Made by a program: the position numbers and the translations under genes. DNA of 26,551 nucleotides. Source: CAVRZY01 sp963725415. Its GTDB lineage: Bacteria; Acidobacteriota; Terriglobia; Bryobacterales; Bryobacteraceae. Shown in pieces: positions 12,907-21,234 of this stretch. The first letter of the stretch is position 1, and every line of letters starts with the position of its first letter. The notes under the pieces were generated by a model. It ran no database searches, had not been told where the DNA came from, and saw only the letters and a program-made list of their open reading frames with translations. The stretch spans positions 1 through 26,551 of the forward strand of contig CAVRZY010000143.1 in assembly GCA_963725415.1 (NCBI GenBank), read 5' to 3'.

Positions 12907-13934
12907 TCCATGTTCCCAGCCGCGGCCAGCAGCGAACGAGCCACGGCCACGGCGTTTTCGGCCATAATCCTGAAGTTGTCGGAAACCACCCAGAACCAGC
13001 TCGCGCGCGGCTCGTTGGGATCCGGGGCGATGGCGCCTAACGCCAGGCCGCTTTGGCCCGCGATTCCGACGATCGTGGGGGCGTCCATGTCCGCACCGCG
13101 CACGTCGATCTGGGCGGATGCCAGGACCCGTTCCAGGGCCGCCGTGCCGGGATTGTCCTCGAATTCTGCCCAGATCGAAAAGCCGTGGCCGTGGAAAACC
13201 GGCGCCTGAATGAGGCGAATGGAGGGCATGGGCCCACCACGGAGGGCCAGCAGGCTGGCTAGATGACGCTCGATGCGCCGCTCGAATTTTTCCAGGGATT
13301 CCGGTGCGTCGCTGCCGTAGCGGGCCAGCAGGTTGAAGCTAAGCTGCTCATCGAACACCGATTTGGGCAGGCGCTTGAAAGTAAGCAGGTTGACGGTCTG
13401 CTGCTGGAGTTCACTCAGGCCGCGTTGCCCGCGCTCGCTGGCGGGCTCGAAAACATGCACCACCCAACGGCGAATGGGATGGGCCTCCTGGAGGCGCGCC
13501 AGGAACAGGGCCAGCACGATGGCGGCCGGGTGCGCGATGACCTGCACGGCTGCCGGGTCAGTCTGGAAGTCCAGCGGTTCCACCATGGGAGCGCGGAGGC
13601 GGGCCTTGGGATCGTCCTCGAAGACGTGCGTCAGATCGATCAAGGTGGGACGGGCCTGGGAAGCGGAAAGGATGTCGCAGGCTTTGCGGCTGGAAGCCGG
13701 GGAACCGGCCAGGAAGGCCACCCGCGATCCGCTCAGGTTGTCCTCGTCCAGTGCGGTGATGACAAGAGGTTCTCCGCCTTCTTTAGTGAGCGTACCGGCT
13801 TCTTCCTCCTCCGCCCCGATCAGTTTTGTCCGCACCCGCATCGGGGTGGAGGACAGCACGTCGCGGATCTCCCGGCCCAGCAGCGACCCGCCGCCCACAA
13901 TAGAAAGCAAAGGAGGCAAGCTTGGCTTATCCAA
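12903..13934 (-). CDS. Aspartate-semialdehyde dehydrogenase-like protein lacking the catalytic cysteine
   Basis: A 343-residue protein with the Asd/USG-1 architecture: a Rossmann N-terminus (SIVGGGSLLGREI, with GxGxxG-like glycines), a VIAHPAAIV block and the dimerisation domain with ASERGQRGLSELQQQTVNLL and QAPVFHGHGF. In active Asd the second block is NPNC with the catalytic Cys; here the position is Ala138. The His-containing PVFHGHG motif is kept. It is therefore probably not a dehydrogenase and resembles the catalytically dead USG-1 group. A TTG start at 13934 is proposed, overlapping the pssA stop by 8 nt. Location between phospholipid synthesis and lptE suggests an envelope-related or structural role, but this is inference. 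Confidence 0.75.
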   Translation of the reverse strand: MDKPSLPPLLSIVGGGSLLGREIRDVLSSTPMRVRTKLIGAEEEEAGTLTKEGGEPLVITALDEDNLSGSRVAFLAGSPASSRKACDILSASQARPTLIDLTHVFEDDPKARLRAPMVEPLDFQTDPAAVQVIAHPAAIVLALFLARLQEAHPIRRWVVHVFEPASERGQRGLSELQQQTVNLLTFKRLPKSVFDEQLSFNLLARYGSDAPESLEKFERRIERHLASLLALRGGPMPSIRLIQAPVFHGHGFSIWAEFEDNPGTAALERVLASAQIDVRGADMDAPTIVGIAGQSGLALGAIAPDPNEPRASWFWVVSDNFRIMAENAVAVARSLLAAAGNME

Positions 13935-14820
13935 CCTGGTGCTCCGGCTGCGGGGGCGGGTGACGAAAACGACGGCGCAGGACGCCCCCCAGGCGAATCA
14001 CGATCCCGCTGCCCACGTAAGTCGTCGTCATCGCCAGAAGCGACTGTTCGGGGTAGTTCCAGATCACGTAAATGAGGCTGCCCCACACGATGATGGTCAA
14101 CGGAGAGCGTGGCCGGAGCAGTTGAAAGTCCTTGAAGCTTCGATAGCGCCAGGTGCTCACCATCAGAAACGAGAGCAACGCCAGGAGCGCCAGCCAGACC
14201 AGGGTAAACGGCCACAAGTGGAGAGGGGCGCCGCGCATCACATAGACCACCGCCGCGATCAAGGCGCCCGCAGCCGGGATGGGCAAACCCACGAAATACT
14301 TTCGATCCACGCGGCCGGGGTTCTTTGGCACAGGGTTTCTCTGGACGTTGAACCTGGCCAGGCGGGCGGCCCCGCACAGCAAGAACAAGAACGACACGAA
14401 GTAGCCCATGCGGTGCAGCTCGTCCCGGAGGATGGGGACCACAACAAACTGAACGCCCCAGGCAAAAGCCAGCACCGCGGGCGCGATGCCGAAGGTCACG
14501 ATATCGGCCAGCGAATCCATCTCGCGGCCGAATTCGCTGACGGTGTTGGTGACGCGGGCGATGCGCCCGTCCAGCCCGTCCAGCACGACCGCCACGCCGA
14601 TGGCCATGGCAGCCATGGCAAAGTGCTGATTCGGCCCCAAAGTTCCCGCCTGGGTGTACATAGCGCCCTGGACGGACTTCATGATGGCCACGAAACCCAG
14701 AAAGATGTTTCCAGCCGTAAACAGGGCCGGCAAGGCGTAGGCAGCGCGGCGGCGACGCAGCAGCGAGCGCGGGTCCATGGCTCGCTTGGAGAAATTCAGC
14801 ACTCCGATCCTGTTCATCAT
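13927..14820 (-). CDS. pssA: CDP-diacylglycerol-serine O-phosphatidyltransferase
   Basis: An integral membrane CDP-alcohol phosphatidyltransferase making phosphatidylserine from CDP-diacylglycerol and serine. The signature D-G-x2-A-R-x8-G-x3-D-x3-D is complete: DGRIAR ... EFGREMDSLAD. About seven to eight hydrophobic segments follow one another (e.g. ALFTAGNIFLGFVAIM, FVVVPIL, FLFLLCGAARLA, AAGALIAAVVYVM, VWLALLALLSFLM). The start at 14820 (MMNRIGVLNF) overlaps the psd stop by four bases (ATGA). The product is the substrate of Psd encoded just upstream. PssA rather than PgsA is supported by the psd partnership and by the ARFNV stretch typical of PssA type II. Confidence 0.88.
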   Translation of the reverse strand: MMNRIGVLNFSKRAMDPRSLLRRRRAAYALPALFTAGNIFLGFVAIMKSVQGAMYTQAGTLGPNQHFAMAAMAIGVAVVLDGLDGRIARVTNTVSEFGREMDSLADIVTFGIAPAVLAFAWGVQFVVVPILRDELHRMGYFVSFLFLLCGAARLARFNVQRNPVPKNPGRVDRKYFVGLPIPAAGALIAAVVYVMRGAPLHLWPFTLVWLALLALLSFLMVSTWRYRSFKDFQLLRPRSPLTIIVWGSLIYVIWNYPEQSLLAMTTTYVGSGIVIRLGGVLRRRFRHPPPQPEHQVG

Positions 14821-15423
14821 GCGCTTCTCCGGCGAGCCAAAATGCTGGAACCGGCCAGGACGCGATTGCCGGGGCGCACCTCGATGTCCCACTCCGCTCC
14901 CAGCAGCACGTCCACCCGGGAGCCGAATTTGATCAGCCCAACTCGCTCGCCGGCGCGCACCAAGTCCCCCGGTTTCTTGTAGAAGACGATCCGGCGCGCG
15001 ATGAGCCCGGCGATCTGTTTGAAGGCCACCCTGGTCGCCTCACCTTCGACGACCACCATATTCTGCTCGTTCTGCTGGGAGGCCGGCTGGCGGTTGGCCG
15101 CCAGGAAGCGCCCCCTCTGATAGCGCACCTCGGCGATCCTGCCGGCGATGGGAGAGCGATTGACATGCACGTCAAACAGATTCATGAAGATACTGACGCG
15201 CGCTACAGAGGGGCTCTTCCGCCTCCAGCGCCACCACCTTACCGTCGGCCGGAGACACGGCCACTGCGCCGGAAGGGATCTGACGCTCCGGATCGCGGAA
15301 GAAATACAGGCAGAACAAGGCGGCCAAGAACAGCGGAATCCCATAGACGGGGCCTGCCAGCCAGGCAACCACCAGCCCCCCGGCGGCACAACCGAGCGCG
15401 TAATAGAGGCCGTCAATCACCAT
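14817..15423 (-). CDS. psd: Phosphatidylserine decarboxylase (short, PSD-B-like type), one frameshift
   Basis: Psd converts phosphatidylserine to phosphatidylethanolamine using a self-generated pyruvoyl group. The N-terminal part (MVIDGLYYALGCAAGGLVVAWLAGP, two membrane segments, then LYFFRDPERQIPSGAVAVSPADGKVV) and the C-terminal part (VSIFMNLFDVHVNRSPIAGRI ... LIKFGSRVDVLLG) are in different frames, separated at about 15210-15213. Removing one C from a run of four on the coding strand gives EEPSVARVSIFMN, so a homopolymer error is likely. The FGS in KFGSRV is the cleavage site that yields the pyruvoyl residue. About 200 residues, the length of the soluble-like short class. First gene of the psd-pssA-asd-like-lptE-holA operon. 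Confidence 0.85.
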
Positions 15424-15435
15424 TCGGACCTACTC

Positions 15436-15441
15436 ATTGTA
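15436..15441 (-). promoter_or_regulatory. Candidate -10 box of the psd-holA operon
   Basis: TACAAT on the minus strand, 12 nt before the psd ATG (15423). The resulting leader would be only a few bases long. No good Shine-Dalgarno is present. Confidence 0.35.
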
Positions 15442-15451
15442 CTGCTTCCTC

Positions 15452-15520
15452 ATTGACGATTCGAGTGCCGCGCTACGAGAGACACAGCAATCGTCAATCA
15501 TCAATCCTGCAACCGTCAAT
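15452..15520. repeat. Dispersed intergenic palindromic repeat, locus 1
   Basis: ATTGACGATT (15452-15461), 27 nt, its inverse AATCGTCAAT (15489-15498), then a variant AACCGTCAAT (15511-15520). The same arrangement with the same 27-nt gap occurs at 25001-25062. The rest of the 190-bp gap between psd and the peptidase shows no gene. Confidence 0.6.
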
Positions 15521-15615
15521 TCTTCCGGGACCGTGGCTGGGCCGACAGGCGCCGCCCGCTCCGCTGTTTGGCTGCGGCCCTACCGCGCTCGTGGGTGGTG
15601 GGTAGTGGGCGCGGT

Positions 15616-16755
15616 TCAGAGCGCGGCGACGAGTTTGGCCAGCAGCGCGGTGCGGTCGGCGATGCGGTTGACCAGGATGGATTCGTGCGGGGCGTGGGCG
15701 CCTTCTCCAACCGCGCCCAAGCCATCCAGGGTGGGGATTCCCAGGGCCGCGGTGAGATTGCCATCGGAGCCGCCGCCACTGCTGGATTCCTCCAGCGAGA
15801 CACCCAACTCGGCAGCCAGCTTCTGTGCCAGCCCAAACAGGCGAACGCCGGCCGGCGTGCGCTCCATGGGCGGCCGGTTCAAGCCGCCTGAGATCTCCAG
15901 AGTGCAGCGCTTGTCGAAGGGCCGCAGGCGCCGGAACCTGCGATCCAGGACTTCGGCGTCCTTCCGGCGCACAACGCGGATGTCGATATCAGCGCGCGCT
16001 TCAGCGGCTACTACGTTGGCTCTGGTGCCGCCCGAAATCACGCCGGGACTGACGGTGAGGCCACGTTCGAGGTTGGTGAAGCCGGCGATCTTCTCAATCT
16101 GCCTGGCCAGCTCCAGGATGGCGCTGGCGCCGGAAGAGAAGTCCAGGCCGGCGTGCGCGGCTTTCCCGTGAACGACAAGGGTGTAATCGCCCACGCCCTT
16201 GCGCGAGGTCTTGAGGCTGCCTTGGAGACCCGTGCCGGGCTCCAGTACCAGCACGGCCAGGCTGCGCCGGGCGGCCCCTCGGTCAGCGGCCGGGAAGATT
16301 CGCTGCCGACCTCTTCGTCCGAGTTGAGCTGCAACAGGAGCCGCCGCCGAACCGGGAGGTCCAGCTCACGCAGTGCGCGCACCGCGAACACCAGGAAGGC
16401 GATGCCGGCTTTCATGTCCAGCACGCCCGGCCCCCACAGCCGGCCCTCGGCCTGGCGAAAAGGCATCTGCTTCAGTGTTCCCACCGGCCAAACCGTATCC
16501 GAGTGGCCCAACGCCAGGATCTGTCCATCTTTGTTTGCGCCGGGCAAGGCGAATTCGCATTCCAGATGCGGGCCCAAGCGGTTTCCGGGAAAACGACGCA
16601 GCCCGGCGAAAGAGGCTCACCCGGTCGGAAACCAGATCTACAAAACGCTCCACAGCCGCAGGATCCCTGCTAGGCGATTCACACTCCACCAGATCCCGAA
16701 TCAGCGCAATGATTTCGTTCTGCCGGGACTGGGCGTAGGCCAGGATGGCATCCAT
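15616..16755 (-). CDS. M20 family metallopeptidase (glutamate carboxypeptidase-like), two frameshifts
   Basis: A zinc exopeptidase of the M20 family. From 16755 the protein reads MDAILAYAQSRQNEIIALIRDLVECESPS. The frame changes near 16596-16606, continuing RRFPGNRLGPHLECEFALPG and LALGHSDTVWPVG (first Zn His and Asp), GPGVLDMKAGIAF (bridging Asp) and LNSDEEVGSESS (catalytic and Zn Glu pair). It changes again near 16270-16290, back to the original frame: VLVLEPGTGLQGSLKT, HGKAAHAG (dimerisation-domain His), and the final metal ligand in HAPHESIL. All five metal/catalytic positions of the family are therefore present once the two compensating shifts are repaired, which argues for sequencing errors in GC runs. 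Total about 380 residues, normal length. Divergent from fabZ. Confidence 0.82.
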
Positions 16756-16762
16756 CGCCTGC

Positions 16763-16768
16763 TATAAT
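16763..16768 (+). promoter_or_regulatory. Extended -10 promoter of fabZ-lpxA-lpxI
   Basis: TGCTATAAT: a perfect TATAAT with the extended TG motif at 16760-16761, 11 nt before the fabZ ATG. No convincing -35. The mRNA would have a leader of about five bases, and no Shine-Dalgarno is visible. Confidence 0.6.
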
Positions 16769-16779
16769 AGCGAGTCCCC

Positions 16780-17253
16780 ATGTTAGACATTCAGGCCATT
16801 CAAAAAATCCTGCCGCACCGCTTTCCGATGCTCCTGGTGGATCGCATTATCGAGCTGGAGCCGGAGCGCATCGTGGGCATCAAGAATGTCACGGTGAACG
16901 AGCCGTTTTTCGCCGGCCACTTTCCCGAGTTCCCCGTCATGCCGGGCGTGTTGATCATCGAGGCCATGGCCCAGGTGGCCGGGGTGCTGGTGCTCAAAGA
17001 TGTTGCCGACCGGCAGAAAGTCGTGTTTCTGGCCTCCATCGAGCAAGCCAAGTTCCGCCGTCCGGTGGTGCCGGGCGATCAGCTCCGGATCGAGATGAAG
17101 GTCGCCAAGCGCAAAGCGACCGTGGCCAAGATGTACGGCCAGGCCACGGTGGACGGGATTGTCGTGGCAGAGGCCGAGGTGATGTGCAAGCTGGCGGACA
17201 GGCAGTTCCCCTCCGCTGGCGAAGCGAGCGCCGCCGTCGAGCCGGCGCCCTGA
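16780..17253 (+). CDS. fabZ: (3R)-hydroxyacyl-ACP dehydratase FabZ
   Basis: FabZ removes water from 3-hydroxyacyl-ACP in fatty acid elongation. The 157-residue sequence has ILPHRFPMLLVDRI near the N-terminus and the hot-dog-fold active-site helix: GHFPEFPVMPGVLIIEAMAQ with His47 and Glu61 as catalytic pair. The last 12 residues (SAGEASAAVEPAP) are an extra low-complexity tail. First gene of a three-gene lipid A operon, 9 nt before lpxA. FabZ and LpxA compete for the same hydroxyacyl-ACP pool, hence the shared operon. Confidence 0.95.
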   Translation: MLDIQAIQKILPHRFPMLLVDRIIELEPERIVGIKNVTVNEPFFAGHFPEFPVMPGVLIIEAMAQVAGVLVLKDVADRQKVVFLASIEQAKFRRPVVPGDQLRIEMKVAKRKATVAKMYGQATVDGIVVAEAEVMCKLADRQFPSAGEASAAVEPAP

Positions 17254-17262
17254 TCCGGTCCC

Positions 17263-18039
17263 GTGCCCATCCATCCCAGCGCCGTCGTCGATTCTGAGGC
17301 CCGCGTGGCGGACAGCGCCGAGGTCGGCCCTTACTGCATCATCGAAGGGGATGTTGAAATCGGCCCGCGCACCCGCTTGATGGCCCATGTCTACCTGGGG
17401 GGCCGCACCGGGATCGGAGAGGACAATCTGTTCTATCCCTACTCGACGGTGGGCGTGGCCTGCCAGGATTTGAAGTACCAGGGCGAGCCTTCGGAAACTC
17501 GCATCGGGAACCGCAACCAGATCCGCGAGTTCGTCACCATTCACCGGGGGACTAAAGCGGGCGGGATGGTGACGCGAGTCGGCGATGACAACCTGCTGAT
17601 GGCCTACGTGCACGTCGCGCACGACAGCCAGGTGGGCAACCACACGGTGCTGGCAAACGGGGTGACGGTGGGCGGCCACGTGGTGGTCGAGGATTGGGCG
17701 GTGATCGGGGCGTTCACCGGACTGCACCAGTACTGCCGGGTGGGCCGCCATGCCATGATCGGCGGCTACAGCGTGATCACGCAGGACGTCATGCCGTTCT
17801 CGATGACCGTAAGCGAGCGCCAGAGTAAGACCTTCGGCGCAAACCGGACCGGTCTGGAACGGCGCGGCTTCCCTACGGAGATCATCGAAGGTCTCCAGAC
17901 GGCCTTCCGGCTGCTGGCGCGGTCCGGACTGAACACCTCGCAGGCCATCGAGCGCATTCGAAGCGAGCTTCCGTCCGGCCCGGAACTGGAGGAGCTGATT
18001 GGGTTCATCGGCTCCTCGGAGCGTGGCGTGATCAAGTGA
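17263..18039 (+). CDS. lpxA: UDP-N-acetylglucosamine O-acyltransferase
   Basis: LpxA performs the first step of lipid A synthesis, moving a hydroxyacyl chain from ACP to UDP-GlcNAc. It is 258 residues with a GTG start. The left-handed beta-helix hexapeptide repeats run through residues 1-190 (IHPSAVVD, VGPYCIIEGDVEIGPRT, TRIGNRNQIREFVTIHRGT, MAYVHVAHDSQVGNHTVLANGVTVGGHV). The catalytic base is His120 in HVAHDSQVGNH. A helical C-terminal domain (EIIEGLQTAFRLLARSGL) completes the protein. Its stop overlaps the GTG start of lpxI by four bases (GTGA). Confidence 0.95.
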   Translation: MPIHPSAVVDSEARVADSAEVGPYCIIEGDVEIGPRTRLMAHVYLGGRTGIGEDNLFYPYSTVGVACQDLKYQGEPSETRIGNRNQIREFVTIHRGTKAGGMVTRVGDDNLLMAYVHVAHDSQVGNHTVLANGVTVGGHVVVEDWAVIGAFTGLHQYCRVGRHAMIGGYSVITQDVMPFSMTVSERQSKTFGANRTGLERRGFPTEIIEGLQTAFRLLARSGLNTSQAIERIRSELPSGPELEELIGFIGSSERGVIK

Positions 18040-18848
18040 AATACGGTCTGGTTGCCGGCAACGGTCGTTTCCCCGTCCTCGCTCTGGAGGAAGCGCGGAA
18101 ACTGGGCCACGAGGTGGTGGCCGTCGGAATCAGCGAGGAAGCTACGAAGGAGATCGAAGGGGTGGCGGCGCGATGCTACTGGATCTCCTTGGGGCAACTG
18201 AGCCGGCTCATCGAGATTCTCAAGCAAGAAGGCATCCAGGAAGTCGTCCTGGCCGGCCAGGTCAAGCACACCAAGATCTTCTCGGCGATCCGGCCCGACT
18301 GGCGCTTGATCAGGCTGCTGGCCTCGCTTCCGGAGAAGAACACCGCGGCGCTGATCGAGGGCGTGCTGAAGGTCCTCGAGCAAGAAGGGATTCAGGTGGT
18401 GGATTCGACGGTCTTTCTGAAGCCGCTGCTCGCTTTAGAGGGCGTCATGACGGCTCGGAAGCCAACGCGGGAAGAGTTAGCCGACATCGACTACGGGCGG
18501 CGGGTGGCGAGCGCGCTCGCGGGTTTTGACGTGGGGCAGAGCGTGGCGATCTGCGAGCGGGCCTGCGTGGCCGTGGAAGCCATGGAGGGCACAGACGCCA
18601 TGCTGCGGCGCGCCGCCAGCTTATCGAACGGCCGGCCGTTGCGATTGGTGAAAGCCAGCCGCCGGCGAGAGCACCTGCTCTTCGACGTGCCGGTGGCGGG
18701 TCTGGGCACGATTCCCGTCATGGTGGAGACCGGGACCACTGCCCTGGCGGTGGATGCGGGTCGGACCCTTCTGCTGGACCGCGAGCAGATGCTTCGTCAG
18801 GCTGACGCAGCCGGCATCGCCATCATCGGCTATCCACCGGAGCACTGA
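18036..18848 (+). CDS. lpxI: UDP-2,3-diacylglucosamine pyrophosphatase LpxI (DUF1009)
   Basis: LpxI hydrolyses UDP-2,3-diacylglucosamine to lipid X, replacing LpxH in many non-gammaproteobacterial diderms. The 270-residue protein begins KYGLVAGNGRFPVLALEEARKLGHEVVAV, the LpxI N-terminal domain, and has LAGQVKHTKIF (with conserved K and H) and the C-terminal catalytic domain with DYGRRVASALAGFDVGQSVAI, EAMEGTDAMLRRA, KASRRREHLLFDVPVAGLGTI and VDAGRTLLLDREQ. GTG start at 18036, coupled to lpxA. lpxB and lpxD are not in the window. Confidence 0.92.
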   Translation: MKYGLVAGNGRFPVLALEEARKLGHEVVAVGISEEATKEIEGVAARCYWISLGQLSRLIEILKQEGIQEVVLAGQVKHTKIFSAIRPDWRLIRLLASLPEKNTAALIEGVLKVLEQEGIQVVDSTVFLKPLLALEGVMTARKPTREELADIDYGRRVASALAGFDVGQSVAICERACVAVEAMEGTDAMLRRAASLSNGRPLRLVKASRRREHLLFDVPVAGLGTIPVMVETGTTALAVDAGRTLLLDREQMLRQADAAGIAIIGYPPEH

Positions 18849-18934
18849 GAAGCCGTCTCGCCCCAACCATCCAGAGTGGCCACCACGCAACCCGGGCGTG
18901 TCGCGGGACCGAAGCTAGGCGCCCGGCAAAGAAA

Positions 18935-18956
18935 AGGCCGCCCCACAGGGCGGCCT
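18935..18956 (-). terminator. Rho-independent terminator of groSL
   Basis: Perfect 9-bp stem AGGCCGCCC/GGGCGGCCT with a 4-nt loop. On the minus strand it is followed by TTTTCTTT, making a classic terminator 26 nt after the groL stop. It lies between convergent lpxI and groL and may also slow lpxI transcripts, though no T-run follows on the plus strand. Confidence 0.85.
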
Positions 18957-18981
18957 CTGAAAGCTAGCGGCTAACGGCTTC

Positions 18982-20614
<1,633 letters not shown>

Positions 20615-20632
20615 ATCGATTCCTCCTGAACC

Positions 20633-20944
20633 TTACGCTTTCGCTTCTTTGCTTGCGCCTTCGAGAATCCCGAGGACCTCGTCTTCGCGCATGATGACGT
20701 ACTCCTCGCCATCCAGCTTGATTTCGCTGCCGGAGTACTTGCCGAACAGAATGCGGTCGCCGACCTTGACGTCAAGCGCGACCACTGTGCCGTTCTCCAG
20801 ACGCTTGCCCTGCCCCACGGCGACCACTTCGCCCTCCTGAGGCTTCTCTTTGGCCGAGTCTGGAATAATGATCCCGCCTTGCACCACTTCCTTCTCTTCG
20901 ATCCGTTTCACCACGATCCGATCGTAGAGCGGTCGAATGTTCAT
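20633..20944 (-). CDS. groS: Co-chaperonin GroES (Hsp10)
   Basis: GroES forms the heptameric lid of GroEL. Start at 20944 (MNIRPLYDRIVVKRIEEKE) is chosen over an upstream in-frame ATG because GGAGG lies just upstream and homologues begin here. The mobile loop is VVQGGIIIPDSAKEKPQEG, and the C-terminal part VKVGDRILFGKYSGSEIKLDGEEYVIMREDEVLGIL is typical. 103 residues. First gene of the groSL operon. Confidence 0.96.
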   Translation of the reverse strand: MNIRPLYDRIVVKRIEEKEVVQGGIIIPDSAKEKPQEGEVVAVGQGKRLENGTVVALDVKVGDRILFGKYSGSEIKLDGEEYVIMREDEVLGILEGASKEAKA

Positions 20945-21019
20945 ACCAATTCCTCCATGGATTCCCAAACCAGAATTTGGATGTTCGGAACTCGGCTGGG
21001 AGCCTAGATCCGATGACCA

Positions 21020-21049
21020 TTATTAGCACTCTCGGGGCAACAGTGTCAA
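21020..21049 (-). promoter_or_regulatory. groSL promoter with embedded CIRCE operator
   Basis: On the minus strand TTGACA (21049-21044), 18-nt spacer and TAATAA (21025-21020) form a good sigma70 promoter. The CIRCE element occupies the same bases: on the plus strand TTAGCACTC (21023-21031), 9 nt, then CAGTGTCAA (21041-21049), which matches the second arm GAGTGCTAA at six of nine positions. HrcA repression under non-stress conditions is expected from this layout. Confidence 0.8.
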
Positions 21050-21113
21050 CTGTCGCTTGTAAGTTACTGGAACATTGGAACTTAGTCTATGGCATTCTAG
21101 CCTTCAGCCTTCC

Positions 21114-21234
21114 GAAGCCGAGAAAAAATCCCGACGCCCCGCTTCTCACGCACTGGAACCCCCCTGTTTTCAGTGTGGGATATGCCTCCGGCTTGTCCTG
21201 TTGACACGCCGGAGGGATTTTTCTTCTCGGCTTC
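21114..21234. repeat. Large imperfect inverted repeat with internal terminator-like hairpin
   Basis: The arms GAAGCCGAGAAAAAATCCC (from 21114) and its near-complement ending GGCTTC (21207-21234) enclose about 70 bp. Inside, CCTCCGGC (21185-21192) pairs with GCCGGAGG (21208-21215), followed by a T-run on the plus strand; on the minus strand the outer arm ends in TTTTTT. It touches the stop codon of the esterase and could end its transcript, or be a small non-autonomous element. Confidence 0.5.

Noticed and set aside
12903..13934. Calling this gene a true asd
   Set aside because: The position of the catalytic cysteine is Ala; naming it asd would imply an activity the sequence does not support.
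13333..14982. 549-codon open frame on the plus strand
   Set aside because: Antisense to asd-like and pssA, both of which have clear family motifs and overlapping start/stop signals. Composition (Arg, Gln, His-rich) is that of a shadow.
16783..17751. 322-codon open frame on the minus strand
   Set aside because: Antisense to fabZ and lpxA; His- and Asp-rich pseudo-protein without motifs.
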